A stretch of DNA of 64,000 nucleotides from Bedellia somnulentella (taxonomy: Eukaryota; Arthropoda; Insecta; Lepidoptera; Bedelliidae), in contig OY755184.1 of the NCBI GenBank assembly GCA_963576735.1, forward strand, positions 5,332,001 to 5,396,000, written 5' to 3'. The position numbers were made by a program, and so were the translations under genes. This document shows positions 11,290 through 22,915 of the stretch, one piece after another. Numbering within the stretch: the first letter of the stretch is position 1; every line of letters starts with the position of its first letter. The notes beneath the pieces are model-generated. The model saw nothing but the letters and a program-made list of their open reading frames with translations. It made no database searches and was not told the DNA's origin.

Positions 11290-12160
11290 AAATTCAACTA
11301 AATTGTTAACTTTTTAGGAACGGCAGATAAAGTGTTAGCCATAATAATTCCGCCAGTATCAATAGTCATATAATGGCAGCCCTACATTATCGGCAAAGGG
11401 TGATGGAAAAAACCTCCCCACCATCCAACAGATTTCAAACAAGTGTCATTTGAAACATCTATTAGAATAGAGAACTTTTTACTATGGCGACATATTTCAA
11501 ATGCTTGGGGTTTAGATTTTATAATATATTCTTCTTTTTTACTTACACATTTACTTAGTGTGCATTAAAAAGGACTAGAATATGGCGATCTAAATAATAT
11601 TTTAATATAAAATGCGTAGTATTTTAATATCTTTGCTATAAGGTAACATTAATTTTAGAAACCAAAAAAATCATTTTTTTTCTTATATTTCATTGCGTGG
11701 AGATTAAGTAGCTCTAAGAATAAAAAAGTGTTACGCTAAACGCTAATAGTGTCGCAAAATGAAGGTGCCGGAAACCGGTTCGAGCTAGTCGGGACGTGCG
11801 CAGAGGAGGTGATTTTGAGAACGTTTTGGCACAATTATGGATACAGGACGTCAATGTACATAGAATCGTCAGTTGTTTACGTGAAATATGCCTTTTTGTT
11901 TGTAGAAAAAAATATTTTTGTTTAAAAATAAATACATTTGTGCCGAAAAGTTATTTTTTTATTATAAAAAACCCAAATGTTTTTGCAATTAACACAGGTA
12001 CTTTAGACTTTTTTGGGTACCAACAAACAAATTGACACATATCCCATGACTGTTGAAGGGTGGGGACGGGGTTCATACAAAATCCCCCATGGTCCTTTAG
12101 CCATATCGTTTATAAAATCGACACAAACATCGTGCAAGCATCTATGTAATTATCCATAGC
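11290..12160. other. Upstream region of COX6A, no gene seen
   Basis: AT-rich spacer between COX6A and the next fold-back. A reading frame at 11796-12035 begins RRGGDFENVL, faintly like the end of a DDE-type transposase. That is too little to annotate. Confidence 0.4.
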
Positions 12161-12772
12161 AATTGGCCTAGACCTCGCTTTTTTAACATACCCTTTTTAT
12201 ATTATAAATCGATAAAGGATATTAAACTTAACAACTTTGCCTATGGAATGCCTATCTAAAATATTGTAATTTTCAAAAAATAATAATAATTAAAAATTGT
12301 CGTACCTAGTTCAAACTGAGAATGTATAGAATGAGATTCCTTGCTTGAGTGAAAATAAGAAATTAAAAAAAAACATCTGATCTATGCTTTTTGCTCTGTA
12401 AACAAAAACATAACTTCTTTCTGTATTTTCCAGTTCAATCGCTCGCTTACCGGTTTATTTTCATGATATTATTTTTCAACGACGATCAATACAACTGGAA
12501 AATACCGAAAGAAGTTATATTTTTGTTTACAGAGCGAAAAGCATAGATCAAATGTTTTTTTTTTAATTTCTTATTTTCACTGAAGCAAGGAATCTCATTC
12601 TATACATTCTCAGTTTGAACTAGGTACGACAATTTTTAATTATTTTTTTTTTTTTTTTGGAAAATTACAATATTAAAGATAGGCATTCCATAGGCAAAGT
12701 TGTTAAGTTTGATGTCCTTGATCGATTTATAATATAAAAAGGGTATGTTAAAAAACGAGGTCTAGGCCAATT
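12161..12772. mobile_element. Fold-back element, arms about 275 bp
   Basis: 12161-12435 and 12494-12772 are imperfect inverted copies (outer ends ATTGGCCTAGACCTCG and CGAGGTCTAGGCCAAT). About 58 bases lie between them. There is no reading frame, and a long T run in the right arm shows decay. Probably a non-autonomous DNA transposon. Confidence 0.8.
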
Positions 12773-13270
12773 CGTCAAATAAAAATTATCCTAATGGATA
12801 TGGAGTTTCTTGAAGATGCAAAAATTATTTAACACTGGTACTTTATACATCACCACTATGTAAAATTCTCAGAATCCTAACATCACTTCATTTGACCACC
12901 CATTTCCAATTTAATACGTTAAATTAATCACTGGGGATAGTATACCTAAACACTTCAAAGCCTTTGATTAAAACAAAATAGCGGTTCAAAGCAAACACTC
13001 GGGACAGTTTGATATTTTTATCTGCACTTATAAGTTTGACTCACGTGGGGCCAAATGCGACTTACCTAACAGAAATTTCAGTGTCTTCTGCCCCATGCAA
13101 TTAAAATAACGTCAGATGCAATGCAACACAAAAATCTTAACGATATTTTATTCATACTCAAGACATTGGGACCTTTATGACCCACTTTTCGAAATTCAGC
13201 AAACATGAATGAAACTTATATTAGTCTGAAGATAACCTTGCATAAGTTATAACTGTGTAGTTTTTTAGCA

Positions 13271-13636
13271 ACCGTGATAGCCCAGTGGGTAGAACACTCG
13301 GTTATCGTGCAAACGACTAGTGTTCAAATCCTGGGTCGGGCCTACACCAATTTGTCTTTTCTAAAGATATATGTGTGATTAATTTATCATGGTTGTTAAC
13401 GGTGAGGGAAAACATCGTGAGGAAACCCACATGGCTGAGTTGTACTTAGTCATGTGACAGTGTATTCGTACAAAACGGCGATAGGCCTGCCCCCTATCAC
13501 GTGAGTACACTGTCCATGCAAAACGTGGGTACTCTGAACACCAGGTGACAAAGTCACGTGATGTTCAGAGGTATTAGTACCTCTGCCAACCCCTTCGGGG
13601 ATATTCGGCGTGAACGTTTATGTTATGTTATGTTTT
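13271..13636 (+). repeat. tRNA-derived SINE, full-length reference copy
   Basis: The head has an A box (TAGCCCAGTGGGTAG) and a B box (GTTCAAATCC). A body of about 250 bases follows, including CTCTGCCAACCCCTTCGGGG, and the tail is (TTATG)n. Diverged copies lie at 1183-1267/8934-9030, 36395-36508, 40007-40085 and 56945-57265. Confidence 0.8.
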
Positions 13637-13782
13637 TTTAAATAAAGTAATGGGAATCTAGATATATTAACAAAATTTGTAATGGTTTTTTCATGTTGTA
13701 GTACTCAATAATATTAGTAAATAATTAAGATTATACGTGGGACACTCAGAAAATTTTGCGATTTTTTTTTGTTATGGCAGTA

Positions 13783-15440
13783 TATATATATATATACAGG
13801 GTGTAATTGTAACGACTGTTTTCAATGAAAAGTATGATTAATTATCACGTATAGAGGCAGAATTCGTTGAAAAAAAACACACTTATTTTTTTTCAAATTT
13901 TGTTAAAATTTGCACTAAGAAAGTAGTACTATTGACACCAACACGCTCAATGTGTGCGTGAAACGCGATGACAAGGCGGGCAACTCAGCTGACAGCTGCG
14001 ACCCGCCGTGACCCTTAACCGGCGGCCAAATCAAATCAAGGCCAGTAAAGTAATCAATCGAACTTAGCTTCTAATATCTTCATATTTTTTACATGTTATT
14101 ATTTGACGTGATAAATTTGAATAACACTACCCCATAGTTAATACTGCGTTGGAATGCGGCAGTGTGTTCAGAGAAAAATTCATAATTCGTAAACATCGAT
14201 CGCCGCGAAATTCAAAATCTGCATGTATCAAGTCGGGCGGGCTTGTCGGCATTTTATCAAAGGAACAGTATTAGTACTAAGTTAGTTGTTTGTAGCTCAT
14301 TGTGTTTGTGTCGCTTATGATTGGATGTCACTTTGATTTTTCGCATTAATTTTCGGAGTGTGAGTTCAGTTTTAGTATCTTGTGTTGTGATTGTGTTGAG
14401 TAAATATGGCGTACACGAACCAGCAAAGTTCATTGTTGGTGTTTTATAATGTTAATTCTCAAAATGTTCTGCGTTTTGCGCAAATAAAGGTGATAGCCCG
14501 AATCTGCCACTGCCAATCAAAACGGGGTGAGTTATTTTTATTCGTATTCTTTAGTTAACTGTGATAGAGTACAGATACACCCGTTTAGAGCTCTTTAGCC
14601 CCGAGAGAGTTTAGTAAACAACAAGAACTCCTCCAATTTCGATGTCGGTTAATGAATGAATAGGTATCTCTTGCGCACTTTATTTTATGCCACGTAAATG
14701 CATCGTTTCGAGGGTCTCTATTTGTTTTTAACTTTATTATCTTACGCTCATGAAGTACAAACATTACATACATACTCACGCCGTTACTTCCCATTGGGGA
14801 GGCAGAGATGTAAAGTAAAACAAAAATAGCGGTAGCTGATTATTTAGGACGACAGTTTTGTTATAATCGTCGGTGTTAATTAATAGAGATAGATTTTTTA
14901 CATACATATTCTCACGCCATTAGTTCCCATTGGGGTAGGCAGAGACTATCGATCGCCACTTCGTACGATCCTGGCAAACCTCTCTAGCTTTGTTTACATC
15001 CATCAATCTTTTTACTTGAAAATGTATGAATTACACTACCCCATATTTAATACTGGATTGAAATACGAGGCGACTAAGACCACAGCCTCACCAGGCGCGG
15101 CGATAAGTTCAAAGAAAAATCAAACATATCCGCGAAATTCAAAAAAAATTTGCATTGCTGTCATAGTGCGGTTTATACGGTCACGAGCAAGTGTGCGCAA
15201 GACTAGATGGTCACATGACGCGCCCGCTGTTCTCTGTGTGTGGGTGAGACATTATACGGGTAGGAGTGTGTGCGCTAGGCTAGTGTAGATAACCACAGTT
15301 TTCCATCTGATGGAGAAAGTAAGTTTTTCTGCTACAGCGGTTTTAATCTTTTTGTTTATTTCATATGGTGGATATTAAGCATTAAACTTTAATATACGAA
15401 TTAATATTGAAGTAACAATCGCCGTCAAACTAACACGCTG
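13783..15440 (+). mobile_element. DUF4817-type transposon remnant, copy 1
   Basis: Starts at a TA run followed by ACAGGGTGTAATTGTAACGA and ends ACTAACACGCTG before another TA run. A short start MAYTNQQ (14406) is cut by a deletion relative to copy 2. LINE-end fragments are embedded at 14763-14815 and 14895-15010. No transposase core remains. Confidence 0.55.
14895..15010 (-). repeat. LINE 3'-end fragment (TATG-tail family)
   Basis: Reverse complement of the LINE end at 38116-38283, with CCCATTGGGGTAGGCAGAG and the TACATACAT tail. Confidence 0.6.
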
Positions 15441-16062
15441 TATATATATATACAGGGTGTAATTGTAACGACTGTTTTCAATGAAAAGTATGATTACTTA
15501 TCACGTATAGAGGCAGAATTCGTTGAAAAAAAACACACTTATTTTTTTTCAAATTTTGTTAAAATTTGCACTAAGAAAGTAGTACTATTGACACCAACAC
15601 GCTCAATGTGTGCGTGAAACGCGATGACAAGGCGGGCAACTCAGCTGACCTTAACCGGCGGCCAAATCAAATCAAAGCCAGTAAAGTAATCAATCGAACT
15701 TAGCTTCTAATATCTTCTTATTTTTTACATGTTATTATTTGACGTGATAAATTTGAATAACACTACCCCATAGTTAATACTGCGTTGGAATTCGGCAGTA
15801 TGTTCAGAGAAAAATTCATAATTCGTAAACATCGATCGCCGCGAAATTCAAAATCTGCATACGTATCAAGTCGGGCGGGCTTGTCGGCATCACATCAAAG
15901 GAACAGTATTTAGTACTAAGTTAGTTGTTTCTTTGTAGCTCATGTAGCTCATTGTGTTTGTGTCGCTTATGATTGGATGTCACTTTGATTTTTCGCAATA
16001 ATTTTCGGAGTGTGAGTTCAGTTTCAGTATCTTGTGTTGTGATGTGATTGTGTTGAGTAAAT

Positions 16063-16170
16063 ATGGCGTACACGAACCAGCAAAGAACGGAGATGGTGCG
16101 GCTTTATGCTATTGCCTAAGATAATTTAAATTTGGCTCGAGAGCTAAAGAGGGTATTCGTGCTATGGTAA
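16063..16170 (+). pseudogene. Start of a helix-turn-helix (DUF4817-like) transposase
   Basis: Reads MAYTNQQRTEMVRLYAIA, stop, DNLNLARELKRVFVLW, stop. The pattern (YTNQQRTEMV.LY..A..N...A..L) resembles the short DNA-binding region at the start of insect DUF4817/DDE transposases. An in-frame stop and loss of everything downstream make it non-functional. Confidence 0.5.
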
Positions 16171-16504
16171 CATTCAGTGTTGGTGTTTTATAATGTTAAT
16201 TCTCAAAATGTTCTGCGTTTTGCGCGAAATAAGGTGATAGCCCGGATCTGCCACTCACTGCCAATCAAAACGGGGTGAGTTATTTTTATTCATATTTTTT
16301 AGTTAACTGTGATAGAGTACAGATACACCCGTTTAAAGCCCTTTAGCCCCGAGAGAGTTTAGTATACACTAAAAACTCCTCCAATTTCGATGTCGGAATG
16401 AATAGGTATCTCTTGCGCACTTTATTTTATGCCACGTAAATGCATCGGTTCGAGGGTCTCTATTTGTTTTTAACTTTATCATCTTACGCTCATGAAGGAC
16501 ATAC

Positions 16505-16650
16505 ATTACATACATACTCACGCCGTTAGTACCCATTGGGGTAGGCAGAGACTATCGATCGCCACTTCGTACGATCCTGGCAAACCTCTCTAGCTTTGTT
16601 TACATTCATCAATCTTTTCATACATGCTCTTTTATTCTTCATACATTTTT
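16505..16650 (-). repeat. LINE 3'-end fragment (TATG-tail family)
   Basis: Same block as 14895-15010 in the second transposon copy, slightly longer, extending to ATGCTCTTTTATTCTTCATAC. Confidence 0.6.
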
Positions 16651-17094
16651 ATTTACTTGAAAATGATTGAATTACACTACCCCATAATTAATACTGGATT
16701 GAAATACGAGCCGACTAAGACCACAGCCTCACCAGGCGCGGCGATAAGTTCAAAGAAAAATCAAATGTAAACATGGCCGCGAAATTCAAATTTGCATTGC
16801 TGTCATAGTGCGGTTTATACGGTCACCAGCATGTGTGCGTGATTAGTGAACGCGCTCGCTGTTCTCTGTGTGTGGGTGAGACATTATACGGGTAGGAGTG
16901 TGTGCGCTAGGCTAGTGTAGATAACTACAGTTTTCCATCTGATGGAGAAAGTAAGTTTTCCTGCTAAAGCGGTTTTAACCTTTTTGTTTATTTCATATGG
17001 TGGATATTAAGCATTAAACATTACCATACGAATTAATATTGAAGTAACGATCGCCGTCAAACTAACACGCTGTATATATCTTATATATATATAT

Positions 17095-17747
17095 ATATCT
17101 TTCCAAAATACTCCTCATTAGCATCAACAAATAATTTCATACGCCTAAACCAATTTTCATAGCACTTTTTCCATTTCGCCACTGATACCTCTTCTACGGC
17201 CTTTTCAAACGCTGCGAGCGCGTCTTCCTGCGATGAGAAATGTATTCCTTTGTACAGTTTTTTAAATTTTTGGTAACAAAAAGGAATCACACGGGGCTAA
17301 GTCCGGACTGTAAGGTGGGTGACCCAAAGTTTAAACAGGCGTAGTGTCGAGAAAGTCCCTTGTTTTGAGCGCGGAGTGAGCTGGCGCGTTGTCGTGGCGG
17401 AGCAAAAGGCCGCGGAGCCCTGTGTTCGGTCACTTTTTGTTGACAGCAGCAAAATCTTCCGGTAACATTTGATAGTGTGCCACTCTGCAGTAATGCTACT
17501 TTGGTTCTGTAAGGGAATCAAGACTAAATATCCCGTTAGAGTAAAAAGGTAGCGATTAAAATTTTTCCTGTGCTTCTATATCGCTTCACTTTTGTTTTCA
17601 AAGAGAAATTCTGTCGACTGTCGCTTTGTTTCAAGATCGTATTGATAAATCCAAGATTCATCATCTGTCACGATGTCTACCCGATTTCAAGTTAGATTTA
17701 AAATCGTAGAAAATCATCGCCCGAAAATGTTCGCGTTGCAGTTCCAT
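17095..17747 (-). pseudogene. Mariner transposase, internally deleted
   Basis: Starts MELQREHFRAMIFYDFKSNL (17747), then jumps with a frame change straight to DIVTDDESWIYQYD, the region of the first catalytic Asp. Further on are RHDNAPAHSALKTRDFLD (second Asp) and PYSPDLAPCD (third Asp), then a C-terminal part with NWFRRMK. The two helix-turn-helix DNA-binding units are missing and several frameshifts break the rest, so it cannot make a transposase. The 3' terminal repeat is replaced by a TA run. Confidence 0.8.
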
Positions 17748-17959
17748 TTTTCAGTGACACACTGAAATTATTCAAGTGTAAAATTTTATGAAAGGAAATT
17801 TTAAATTGGAACTTCTGTTGTCTTTTTACTCTTAAGAAACCAGGGTTGCAAAATAAAATTATACAGGCCAGTATCCCAAATAAAATAATATAGTTTCGCA
17901 AAACTTTCTTAGTAGCCTGGTGCACAGTGACTTAGACCATCACAGAATACACATTTGAC

Positions 17960-18205
17960 TCATTTTTTTAATTTAATAAAGCCCTTAAAGGGGTAGCCAG
18001 AGCTAAGGAATTAGAAATCCCTCAGCCACTTTTGGAAGTTGCGTGGGGAAAAGGTGGTGAAATAAAGGTTGCTGGTGATTGGTCTCCAAACGCATCGCCC
18101 CAAAATCCCTTAAAAGCCCCAATACCGTTAGTCGCCCCTTACTTAACCCACCGGAAGAAATGGGATAGTGCTATTCTAAACCGACACTACACAGCTATTT
18201 ATTTG
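17960..18205 (-). repeat. TATG-tail repeat (R1) copy
   Basis: Reverse complement of the R1 unit: GGGGTAGCCAGAGCTAAGG at one end, CCGACACTACACAGCT at the other. The tail is lost. Confidence 0.75.
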
Positions 18206-18239
18206 ATACCTACATTTTTATTGAGATTCTTGTTATGAT

Positions 18240-19440
18240 TTTATACATAAAGTATAAAACACAAAACTTTATTGAATTCAACTGGCAATAAAGTCACATT
18301 TTGAATTTTATATTCCTTTATCCCACAACAATGCGCTTTAAACAAGTACATTTAGACGTATCGGGCTTTAAAATAAGGTAAGACTCATCAGCGTTTGCCG
18401 TGGGTATTTTGTCCATAGTAAAGGTCCCAATGTCCTTTGGCTTCATAGCAAACCAACGATTTGCTTAACCTAGTTTTAATGTCTGTTTTTGAATCTTGAT
18501 TAAATATAATTAAATGTTTATGACTGGCAGGACTTGAAAGATCTTGATATATCACTGCCTACACCAATGGAAACTACTGGCTCGAGTGTATGTATGTGAT
18601 GTGTCCATAAAGTGTCATCATTGTTACTTCGGATAGTAGTGAATTTAGATGTGATTGTTGTTGCTACTGTGGAAGATATATTAAATCGCCTTGATCGGGA
18701 AGGAATCAGAATCAATATCAAATTATTTTTATTAGAAGTTAAGAAAATGGCAAGAACATAACATACATAACACATGTAATGTTCGTCTTATTGATTATGA
18801 ATGACCTCAGTACAGTATTCAGTGAGTCTAAAAATGAACATTAAAAAAAATATCATTATGTCAAATAGTTATGACGTACGAATGTATAGGAGTTGAACTT
18901 GGAGAGTACTCTAGAAGTTTTTGACAAATATTGTGTACATATAACGTATTATCTGATTAAGCAGAGCCAACTGCGGGGGTCAACCGTCTATTTAAGCTCG
19001 GATGGAAAATGTTTTGGAAGCTGCGCAATAGCATATCGTCCAAAATTCTACAGAATCTCAAGCCAAAGGTCTCAGCGATTAATGACTTACGAAACACAAA
19101 ATGGCCTTTAACAATAACTCTCAGATGGCTCAGAGTCACTCAAAGGGTAAACTCTGTTAAAAAAAAGGTGTTTATTTATCAATAGTTCACATATCCGATA
19201 ACAGTACGGTGATCCACGCACTAGGCGTTGCCTGTATCGCATGGATCTTACAATATTAATAAAAGTATAAAATAAAAGTACATACATTTATACTATATAC
19301 AGCTACGGATAAAAATTAAAAATTTTACTAATTCTATAAACAATTTAAAATAAAACAAAGATACAAAAAATTTGAAGAAACAATGAGTCTGTTATAAAAC
19401 TTGACAATATTTAATGTGGATTTCTTTACAATATTTACAA
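18240..19440. other. No gene recognised
   Basis: AT-rich DNA with short reading frames only. No splice-bordered coding exon and no familiar motif was found. Confidence 0.4.
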
Positions 19441-19465
19441 AACTTTTAATGTAAGATTGAGGGAG

Positions 19466-19562
19466 TGAATGCGTGCGTGTGTATGTGTTTGTGTGTATAT
19501 GTGTGTGTGCGTGTGTATATGTATGTTTGAGCGTGTTTTATGTGAGTGCGTGTGTGCGCGTG
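19466..19562 (+). repeat. GT-rich microsatellite
   Basis: Irregular (TG)n/(GTGTAT)n run, interrupted by C and A. It creates a meaningless Cys/Val-rich reading frame. Confidence 0.85.
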
Positions 19563-19679
19563 CGTATTATGAGACAACTCTTAATAATGAACTCTTCAGT
19601 TTCAATATAGCTAAGCTTCACCAATTTATTCGAAATTTCCCTTTTACAAACAATTTTATTACAGTCTTTTAGAGCATCG

Positions 19680-20140
19680 ATTTCCTTTACGAATTGGTTG
19701 AACAGAAAGGGAGATAGGAATTTTTGGAAGCGTTTGGCAAATGCTGTGCGAACTGCGGGTACAGGTATCTGGAATACACGCTTACTAATAATATCTCTAC
19801 GATTGAGGTTATAAGATTCTTGATAAGCAGCTAGGATTGCTCTCGGAATGAAAAGTTTACGAACACTTACAAAATTCGATTCTTCGTACAGAACTGCAAT
19901 ACTATACCGTCTGGGTCTGGTTCAGCACCGCACGCTGGGCTCTCTCCAGAGCAATCATTACTGAAGCTGCGCATCCTCCCCAGACCAAAATACAGTAGTT
20001 GAGAATGGATTGGCATAGACATGTAGACTGTACGTAGTATATTACCGTTGGTAACTTCTCGTAGAGATTTCATAACAAAAAATAGTTTTCTTACGCGAGC
20101 AGGCGTGATACTATCATGTCCCTTAAAATTTAAATTTTCG
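19680..20140 (-). pseudogene. Non-LTR retrotransposon reverse transcriptase, C-terminal fragment
   Basis: On the minus strand a broken frame reads FVMKSLREV, then ILNYCILVWGG and LERAQRAVL, then after a frameshift SVRKLFIPRAILAAYQES. This order (thumb region YC..VWGG, ERAQ.RA.., VRKLFI) is typical of Jockey/CR1-type LINE ORF2. At least two frameshifts are present. It continues beyond 20140 only as diverged sequence. Confidence 0.75.
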
Positions 20141-20167
20141 TCAATTATGATGTCGAATTATTTAACG

Positions 20168-20250
20168 AACTTCGCCTTTTTTATAGAGATAAAAAAGGCG
20201 AAGTTACAATTGTCATTACAATTGTTCATGCGGCTCTCCGCATGAACAAT
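20168..20250. repeat. Two adjacent perfect hairpins
   Basis: 20168-20182 pairs with 20191-20205 (15 bp stem, 8-base loop). 20221-20233 pairs with 20238-20250 (13 bp stem, loop CTCT). Both lie in the decayed LINE piece. They look like local inverted copies made by template switching. Confidence 0.85.
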
Positions 20251-20339
20251 TTTGTGATCAGTTATTATTTTGAGGGAGACCGCAAGATGATAAATGGATT
20301 TTAAGGGGATAACACTATCAGATATACTCTTATTCAAAA

Positions 20340-21143
20340 CTAGTGGATCGTCCCAGCTTCGCACGGGTAGCGTTGTTTTTTTAAATATCTGAGGTTTCTT
20401 TCTTCAGTCACTGCTCAAGCATTTGAAATTCAGCGCAATGTTTTCAATTTATTAAATTTATAGCATTCCCTAAACAGTGTAGTTTGGTGATTTTAAATGC
20501 GCTTTGATGAACGGTTCAGTATTTCCGTTTAATAGCAAATTTTGGAATAAAACGCTATGAAGTATTTATAACAATCTAAAATATAAATCATTACGTGATG
20601 TAGGATGCAACTACTGGCGCCATCTATTATGTTATATGTAAATTAGTAAAGATTTGGTTTTGATCACGGGCGCGATGGCTTATTTTATGTATAATTTCGG
20701 TGTTTGTCTACCGATTTGTATGATTCTTTTTTTGAATAGGTAATAATGTTATCTTTTTTAAATTTGGGATGAGTGAGAGGTTTACAAACGTAAGAGTAAA
20801 CAAATATAATCAAAATTATCCGAACTGCTGAGCTATCAGGAATTACACGTGTTATTGTGAGTCAACCGTAAAAGATAGACATAAACTGCTAAGATTTTTT
20901 TTTTAGATAATTTTATGAAGAATATTTCCGTCATACATGATTTCTATGTAAGTTTAACCATTGAGGCTGCACACGCGACGGAAGCTTAAAAAATGGAGTA
21001 ACTTCTCCCGTTTTCCCAAAATTCCCCTTTACTACTCTGCTGGAAAGTATACAAAAACCTGCGCAGGTGTATGAAGAATAATTTTACCAAGTTTCGTTAA
21101 AATCCGTCGAGTAGTTTTTGTTTCCATAAGGAACATACAAACC

Positions 21144-21185
<42 letters not shown>

Positions 21186-21304
21186 AATTTTACTGATTGC
21201 ATTTTTGGCATCAGTATCGATCCCTAATCACCACCTGATGGTTATTTTGAAAATATATTTCATGTACAGAATTGACCTCTCTACAGATTTATTATAAGTA
21301 TAGA
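20340..21304 (-). mobile_element. Non-autonomous Helitron
   Basis: On the minus strand it begins A|TCTATACTTATAATAAATC and ends with a CCCGTGCGAAGCTGGG hairpin, a short spacer and CTAG|T, the classical Helitron ends inserted between A and T. A (GACA)n microsatellite lies near its 5' end. There is no helicase sequence. Confidence 0.75.
21147..21184 (+). repeat. (ACAG)n microsatellite
   Basis: About nine perfect tetranucleotide units inside the Helitron. Confidence 0.95.
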
Positions 21305-21394
21305 TATAGATAACGGCCAGTGGAGCAGCAATAATGGGTGCAATTTTTTTCAAAAGTTCAATTTTTCGTTCAATCAATTAATCAATCAAATTCA

Positions 21395-22053
21395 ATTGGT
21401 TTGCTGAATTTAAAATAGGACGGGGATGTCTCGAACATGAAGCGAAGACAGGACGGCCGCCAACCGCGGTCACGCAAGAAAACGTTCGTGCAGTCGAAAA
21501 ACTTATTCACACAGAAACAAATGGTCGCCTCGTTTTTCTGCAAAACGGGTATTATTGCTACTGTTGTGCTAGAGAATGAAAGAACGGTGAACTCCAAACG
21601 GTATGTGACAGCTTGTGCTCCAACAGTAATATCAGCTTGGTGTGAGAAGCAACCGAAGTCAGGAAATGGGGCACCTTCTCTGGCACCACGACAATGCAGC
21701 GCCGCACACGTCTGCCAGAACACTAGACTTTTTCAAGTCGAAAAATGTGTCAATTCTCCCTCACCCACCATATTCCCCTGAGTGAGGGCCTTGTGATTTT
21801 CACTTGTTTCCAAAAAGCAAAGAAAAACTAAAGGGGAAGAGGTTTGAAAGCAAAGAAGATGCGTTGGTTGCCTACAATTTCGAGATTTCTGAGGTATCTA
21901 AAGAAGAGTAGTCACAGGTATTTTCCAATTGGTTCAGACGTATGGAAAAGTGTATACGTGCTCAGGGTGAATACTTTGAAAAGATCGGTACTTGTAATAA
22001 AGAATAAATTTTATAATTTTTGAGTATCTAGTTTCTGTTGGCATGCCCCTCGT
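21395..22053 (+). pseudogene. Mariner transposon, 5'-truncated and internally deleted
   Basis: Begins within NWFAEFK and runs through the second helix-turn-helix end ([19 protein letters not shown]). About 340 bases are missing compared with the copy at 28763, removing the first catalytic Asp. Then follow MVASFFCKTG, LWHHDNAAPHTSARTLDFF (second Asp) and PPYSPE-stop-GPCDFHLF, where the third Asp has become Glu followed by a stop. The right terminal repeat (22022-22053, ending GGCATGCCCCTCG before TA) is intact. Confidence 0.85.
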
Positions 22054-22126
22054 AGAGGGTGCATTAGTGCGTGCTTGTTGGTGTTTACTTTGCTGGCTAG
22101 TGACTGCTGTGTTTCTTTTAACTCGC

Positions 22127-22352
22127 TCAAAGTGTTATCTGCCTACGATTGGCCCACGTTCGCGAAATAATCGCTGACGCGGAAGGTGAATCCTTGATCA
22201 AAGTCAGAGCCTCTGTGTTTACTTTTTGTTTAGACCTATTAGCGATGGTGTTTATAGTACTCCAAAGTTTCTTAGGACATTTCTGGTTTCTTGTCAGCCT
22301 TTTTTCATAGTATTGAGCTTTGACTTTCCTAAGCAAGCTGTTATGAAAGTTT
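22127..22352 (-). pseudogene. LINE ORF2 fragment between endonuclease and RT
   Basis: Reads FHNSLLRKVKAQYYEKRL then NPKKLW-like CPKKLWSTINTIAN. The K.YY...L.......KKLW..IN pattern is typical of the linker before the reverse transcriptase in Jockey/R1-type LINEs. A short remnant. Confidence 0.65.
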
Positions 22353-22484
22353 CTATAACAGCTTAGTTAGAATTTTATTATGCGATCAAATCTACTCGTA
22401 CTATTTAAATTTTGGATATAGAAAAAGTTATGGAAAAATCCTTTTGACAACAATAGTCGGAGAGACAGACACATAAAATCCTGG

Positions 22485-22612
22485 CATACTACTAGCGAAC
22501 TTGCACAAGTAGGACTTAACAAAGTCGCGGGATGGCTTATGGAAAATCTGCTGACTCTAAATGTGTTGACACATTACATTTTAACTTACCCAAATGGTTA
22601 TAATAATAATAA
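22485..22612 (+). pseudogene. LINE reverse transcriptase fragment
   Basis: Plus-strand frame ELAQVGLNKVAGWLMENLLT then LNV resembles LN.V..W...N.L.LNV, the segment after the catalytic YADD box. It lies opposite to the fragment at 22127-22352, so it is a separate insertion. Confidence 0.55.
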
Positions 22613-22743
22613 TATAATAAATTCTTTATTTCAGATCACTTTAAAATCCATAAAATGTTAGTAACTGTACACTTAGAGTCTACTGTTAGTACCTACCCTA
22701 GATATAAACACTATTATTTACAACATTTGCCGCCCTTAACACA

Positions 22744-22915
22744 ATGTACCCTAATCCACTGCAGGACGTAGGGACAATCATACCTGTCAGGGATCGTGGC
22801 CAGGACGGTGTTGGGGCTGACGCGAATGCTGGCGAGCGCGCCGGCGCAGCGCCGCCTGATGATGGCGGACGTGGATGGAACGCTCGCTTCGACACGGTTA
22901 TAAAAGACAAATTTC
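22744..22915. other. GC-rich island of unknown nature
   Basis: Stands out against the AT-rich surroundings. On the minus strand one frame reads TSAIIRRRCAGALASIRVS, then NTVLATIPDRYDCPYVLQW. The rhythm resembles retroelement protein, but the family is not recognised. Confidence 0.3.

Larger units (their letters stand above)
15441..17085 (+). mobile_element. DUF4817-type transposon remnant, copy 2
   Basis: Same order as copy 1, mostly alignable, with small indels: it lacks a short GACCCGCCGTGACC block but keeps about 90 extra bases near 16085-16175. It directly abuts copy 1 through the shared TA run. Confidence 0.55.

Noticed and set aside
11796..12035. Possible DDE transposase end (GGDFENVL)
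   Set aside because: Only about eight residues are suggestive and the rest is AT-rich noise.
17698..17925. 75-codon minus frame as a membrane protein
   Set aside because: Its end overlaps the mariner start in another frame; the hydrophobic part is AT-rich chance sequence.
19469..19672. Cys/Val-rich small protein
   Set aside because: Translation of a GT microsatellite.
21147..21184. CRISPR-like regular repeat
   Set aside because: It is a plain (ACAG)n microsatellite in a eukaryotic Helitron; no spacers.
21382..21723. 113-codon minus frame
   Set aside because: Antisense of the mariner remnant.
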